64,000 bases of DNA from contig NC_135251.1 in NCBI RefSeq assembly GCF_964204865.1, positions 21,080,001-21,144,000 on the forward strand, read 5' to 3'. Positions 59,182 to 64,000 of the stretch are shown here, piece by piece; positions within the stretch are counted from its first letter, which is position 1; every line of letters begins with the position of its first letter. The notes under the pieces are model-generated. The model did no database searches and was not told where the DNA came from. It saw only the letters and a program-made list of their open reading frames with translations. The position numbers and the translations under genes were made by a program. Origin of the DNA: Styela clava (lineage: Eukaryota > Chordata > Ascidiacea > Stolidobranchia > Styelidae).

Positions 59182-62100
59182 ACTGACACCGAAGACTGTG
59201 AAAACACAACACGCTAGGGCGGTTGTGTCTGTGTTCAGTTTTTGAGCGCTAAAAGCGCCGGTGCCGAACAGCACCAATTTACAGAATAGATAAGTGAGCT
59301 ATTTTATGCTGTACGGTAGTTTCTAAAACAACCGAACTTTCTAAGTGAGCAAGAACTCTCATTTGTTATTATTAACAGTTTCCGACCATATGTTCGCAAT
59401 TTATTATTTTTTCCTTAAATGATTGAAAATTTGTTATGAGAACTTTTATCACCCATGTAATTTGACCATTTTCTATAGACCAAGCTTGATAAAAGTTGTC
59501 TATGTCGTCCTTGTTGATTTGTTTTTGCTGCTCTAGTGAAAGGCCGTGGTCGGACGAAGTTGATTGTATAACCATCGCAATTTGCCTGTGTATATTATCA
59601 TTAATATGCATTTACACTGTGGTATATTTTGTCTGTCTGTACTGTATTCAGACTATGGACCGTAATTTATGTTATTAAAGTTGGCAATTCGGTCAATTCC
59701 CCGTAAGATTTATTTTAGGGCTATAAACTTTTAGGGTAACGTTTCATTTACCACTTTGAAATGTTATAATTTGGTAATCAGAAAATGTTACGGTTGATTA
59801 AGAATTCAATCACGTGTTTTATGGCGTTGACAACTCTGTGTATAAATAAAATAATATATAATATTAAGCCCAATGCTGGTAAGTTGGGCGACGTCCGGCG
59901 AGCCTAGACGTTACACTGTGTTATAGTACTGCATATGCTTTTTCATCCCAGCATGTTCAGTTATCATTTTATAGCCTTTCTGCTGGATGAGTGCCACAGG
60001 GACCAAATGTAAAATTTCACATACAAGTCCTTTTTACCATGTAGCGAAATGTACTTCACTGCAATGATGATGTCATAATGTTACGAGGCACTAAGTTATT
60101 TATCTTTGTTTTTTTCTTCAACATTATTGTTTTTGCGTTGTTCTTCTGTCATTATCATTATTATTTCTCTTTGTTATTCTGTGGCATTCTACTAGTACGC
60201 CCAATGCAATCTTTTTTTCGTAAGTACTTTAATTCTGCTGATAGCAATCTTACAAACAAATAAACAAAAACAAATGAAATATTTATGTATATCTTATATG
60301 AAAAGTGCGGCTAATGAGAGGGTTATAGGTACAGAACGTTGTAAGGTAGCACAAAAACTGGGGGATTCCATGCAGATGCCCGCATGGCTTGCTACATATA
60401 GGAGGCCCATCCACCTCTATGGTTACTTGTATTGAAAAGGTCGAGTTATTTCGTAACGAAGTGAAAATTCGAAATCATAAAACTCTTCGGTGAGTTAGTT
60501 ACTCGTTGGTATAAAGGCTTTAGATGGTGCTAATATATCGGGAGCCGGATTGATTTTTTATTCAATTCACATCAATTTCTAGTTGTCGTCAGAAATTGCT
60601 TAGCAATCCATCAAGATTTAAAAATACCAGCCTCCTGAACGCAATCGATAAATTGCATTTCAAGCATCAGCTATTGCTATTCATAAATAAGTCCGATCAA
60701 TACCGCTGAACGATATATCGATTACAACGTGGCTACGGACGTTTAATAACCAATACGAGATTATCGAGCAAGGCTTAATAATTTCATGAACAGGAATACA
60801 AATGACATTCGCCAGTGTTTTAAGAAATCGTATGCTAACTAACAGAAATTGATTTGTTAAGCAAGTTCATGGAGAAACATGAGTTAATCATAACATGTAC
60901 GTAATACCGTATGTCACTGTTACGATTGTGGAGCATCACGAGGCTTCCAGTCATTTGACCTTGCCTCACGACAACCTGTAATTGAAGTCATTGAAGCGTA
61001 TTATGATGGTAAAATTGTGCGTTACAGAGGTAGAAAATGACTTGGGTTCCTCGTTCATCATTACAACACATTCTTTTACGTCTGACCTAACTGAAATCAT
61101 AACTTATGTCAACGAAAGCAATCTTACTTATTTCCATTCCTAGTGAGTATGAAATATGTGTGAATCGCGCAAAATATTACATCTTTGTGAAGAACACGAA
61201 AGGGCGTGATTAGACTCTGCCTTTGATGTCGCTTGAAAAACATGTTGTACGCCATGTTAACAGATGTTTTCCGTTTTTGAATTAGTTACAATTTTCACGG
61301 ACTGAGTTCGCATGATGAATCGATTTGTTCTATTAATTAATCTAATTAAAAATCAAAGATGACGTAAGGATTACACTTTGTACATGGATAGGAGTGTATT
61401 ACTGAATGAAAACTAATTTTGTTACGATGTTATGTGAATTATTGACCAAGTTTGTTATTTCTTAGATATCACAAAAAAGATTACCTTATAAGGGGGCGCT
61501 GATCACTGTTTTTGTTTGACATGTACTCGGTGTGAGTTGTGAGCGAGTGGCGCAATATTATCTTTTAACTGGAACTCAAGGGGACTTTTTGCTTTATTTC
61601 TAATACTAATCAGTGGGATTGCGCAAGATTAATCATTTGTGTTAATATGCAGCATGACTCTTGGATCAAATAGTATATTCGGTGCCGTTTTGTCATATTG
61701 GATGTTGGTTTCGTCACTTCAAAACGACTGTAATATTGAAATGAAAGCGTAAATTATTTGAATCTTATTTTCAAAAACCTTAATTTAACCAAAGACCATG
61801 TCGACACGTTTACCTAAAAAATTGGAATTTCTAACTTGTTGAAAATTGCTTCATCAAACTCTAGTTGTGTGTTGTAATAAAACTATGAAATGGGCTACCA
61901 GACGCATTTGAATGTCGTGTGTTTTTTGGAATCTGTATTACGTTTTCTGGTCAGCTTTGGGGAAACCAAATTATGAACAACCAAGTGTTTTACACTACAA
62001 CTCAAGCGAATGTAGTTGTCATAGTACAAGTGAAAGCGGAAACCGCGTTATTATATTATCAATGTTCAACCCTATTTGCATCCATGGGAAAGTATTCCAA

Positions 62101-64000
62101 ATAGCGACATTACTACTTTTTAGTTCAAATGAACAATGGCGTTCAATGACTTATTATATTCGCGTTAATGTTCATTGATGGAGAAAATAGAAGCATCGCT
62201 GGAGTTTTAACGAACGAGAAGCATACAAACCGAGCATGGGCTCGTAAATTGTATCGCTAATTCTAAATTTAACACCAATTGTATTTATTCGACAGTACGT
62301 GTAGTATAATCTTTTTTAACATATAATATAAAGTAGTAATAAAAAAAGAGCGTAAAGATTGAAATGCTGTCATACGGCTATAATTTTTTCTTCTACATTC
62401 GAAGACGCGAATTGGGAATTTTTTTTGGTGAATATACGCTTCGATAGCAAACAATAAGTGTGACAAAACTAGAGTAAAAACGATTGTGAACGACACAAAC
62501 CTTTTGCGGACCTAACATAATATTGTAGCTTAGGAAACCAATCTCAAGCCAAACCAAAATCACTATTAAGCTCTTCCGAATTCTCGCTGTTAGGGAATTC
62601 AAATAGCGTTGTTTAGAATCATAAATGTTGTTTCTGGTAATTACACGTTTTACAATTTTACAAGGTTAGAGCATACATCAGGTGATTATCAAGACAGAAG
62701 TACATTTGTGACTCTCAGCGACACTAGACATGCAATTGGCATCCACCATGAAAACCACTCACGAACGACTTTAAGAAACAATCACAATGGGCCCGCATAA
62801 CAAATGCATAGAGTATACCAGTTCGCGACCGATTTAGGTCCCGCGTCGGAAGAAAAATATTTATAATGCGCCTTGATAAAAATTAACAATGTAAGTTGTA
62901 TATTATTTGATAAAAACAACCAAGGTACTTTAAAAATCTTCAGTTCTAACAGGAAAAAGATCGGTTTTCTGAGATAACACTAAAAAATTTTGATCAATAT
63001 AAACTAGACAAAAAGATGTGAATATTTATTCTGGAATCCATTCTATTTCTTCGAAAGCTAAATTTCGTCAACAGTACGAAACGAATTTTTGTTAATGATC
63101 TGAAGTAACGCATTACACAATCCATATGCAAGTTTCCTGTGTATGTCTATGGCATATGTACAATATGTTATTATAAAATTCAAGTATTTGCTTTAGAAAA
63201 TATTCAGGAAATTCCACTGATTATGATGGCCATATGTACTATGCGCTAGACGTCTATTTTATTCATTCATTTAAGTTCAAGACATCCCGCTGCGGTTCAA
63301 TACAAGTTAGGTTCCCTTCCCACGAACTAATATCAAAATTTAATCCGATAACCAGAGTTTATTGAGGAAATAACAAATCGTTGTTATTAATCCACCAGGA
63401 TGAACGCTCGACCAAACACAATTGTACCACCAAGTCGATTCAGTTCAGTGAAAAACTATACAGTACTGTTAAGTTATCTTCTTTAACTTGCAATGGCCTT
63501 ATGGCTCATATGATTTTAACTGAGTCATTTTCAATTGAGGCAGTATCCCGTATTACTTTGGAAACCGCAAGGGTGGACCTCCCACCAGTTCACATAATTA
63601 CAAAAACGTTTTCTCACAAAAATCGTCGTAAACAATCAACAATGCACAGTTCAGTAATATCATTTGTTACGTCACTATAAATCTATCCTTAATTCTTATT
63701 CCAGTTTATTTGTCACGCCCCTGAATAGAAAATACCTCATATGTTCTCAAGAAATCGTATACAGCCGAAGACGAATCACATGCAACCGAATATCTTTGAT
63801 TTTAAGTCTTGGGTAAACTAAGGTACAATGACGTCATAATCACGCTAAATTGTTGATTTCTTACTAAAGAGAGAAATGGACCCTAAATGGGTGTCGAATT
63901 GTATTGTGATCGTCGCGTGGTTAGATCGTAAGAAATCATTGGTGTATTTCGTAACAATTGCACGTTTGTTTTGTCTTTGTTCTGGCTGGTGTGAAATCAA
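59182..64000. other. RHOU 3' region and gene-free right end
   Basis: The first 0.7 kb is probably RHOU 3'UTR. From 60 to 64 kb the sequence is AT-rich, with no supported coding frame, tRNA, repeat array or recognisable transposon. The short frames at 61,912, 62,609 and 63,381 carry no domain. Confidence 0.5.
59845..59850 (+). terminator. Candidate polyadenylation signal for RHOU
   Basis: AATAAA about 665 bases after the stop codon, within TATAAATAAAATAATATA. An ATTAAA variant sits earlier, at 59,672. The choice between them cannot be made from sequence alone. Confidence 0.45.

Noticed and set aside
1..64000. CRISPR arrays, bacterial operons or ribosomal RNA
   Set aside because: No regularly spaced repeats of that kind, no ribosome binding sites, and spliced eukaryotic genes throughout.

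Overview
The window looks like nuclear DNA of an animal. It is AT-rich, with spliced genes using GT..AG introns of roughly 70 to 3,200 bases, many transposon relics, and repeats containing TTAGGG-like steps. The protein set (a MAP3K19-type kinase, EPB41L4, VPS51, a RHOU/RHOV-type GTPase and cytosolic AlaRS) fits a deuterostome. The compact genes, and start codons sitting just after splice acceptors (a sign of possible spliced-leader trans-splicing), make an ascidian tunicate my best guess. That is inference; no species marker was found.

Layout. 0.2-12.4 kb, plus strand: a MAP3K19 (YSK4-like) protein kinase gene with 12 mutually phase-compatible coding exons and a possible first exon. Its introns carry nested transposon debris. 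15.1-18.0 kb, plus strand: a complete, intronless cytosolic alanyl-tRNA synthetase, with a 67-base copy of part of its own coding sequence about 330 bases upstream. 18.9-25 kb: a transposon graveyard containing a hAT deletion derivative with perfect target duplication, MITEs, tRNA-derived SINE heads and a 1.9-kb purine-rich tandem array. 27.5-29.7 kb, minus strand: an intronless EPB41L4-type FERM protein. 31.9-42.0 kb, minus strand: VPS51, 16 exons, complete. 42.2-45.7 kb: repeats, including a recent 0.33-kb tandem duplication. 46.5-49.3 kb, minus strand: a five-exon SdsA1/BDS1-type alkylsulfatase-like metallo-beta-lactamase, unusual for an animal. 49.3-55 kb: a gene-poor spacer between two divergent genes, with one foldback element. 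55.0-59.2 kb, plus strand: a three-exon RHOU/RHOV GTPase. 59.2-64 kb: no gene recognised.

The genes serve unrelated cell functions (signalling, translation, membrane cytoskeleton, endosome tethering, sulfate ester metabolism, Rho signalling), and I see no operon or pathway cluster. The most notable points are the alkylsulfatase-like gene, two intronless genes beside multi-exon ones, the AlaRS coding fragment, and a MITE family whose terminal repeats carry a YY1-like motif next to TTAGGG-like repeats. For that family one insertion can be proved from an empty copy of the same repeat elsewhere in the window.
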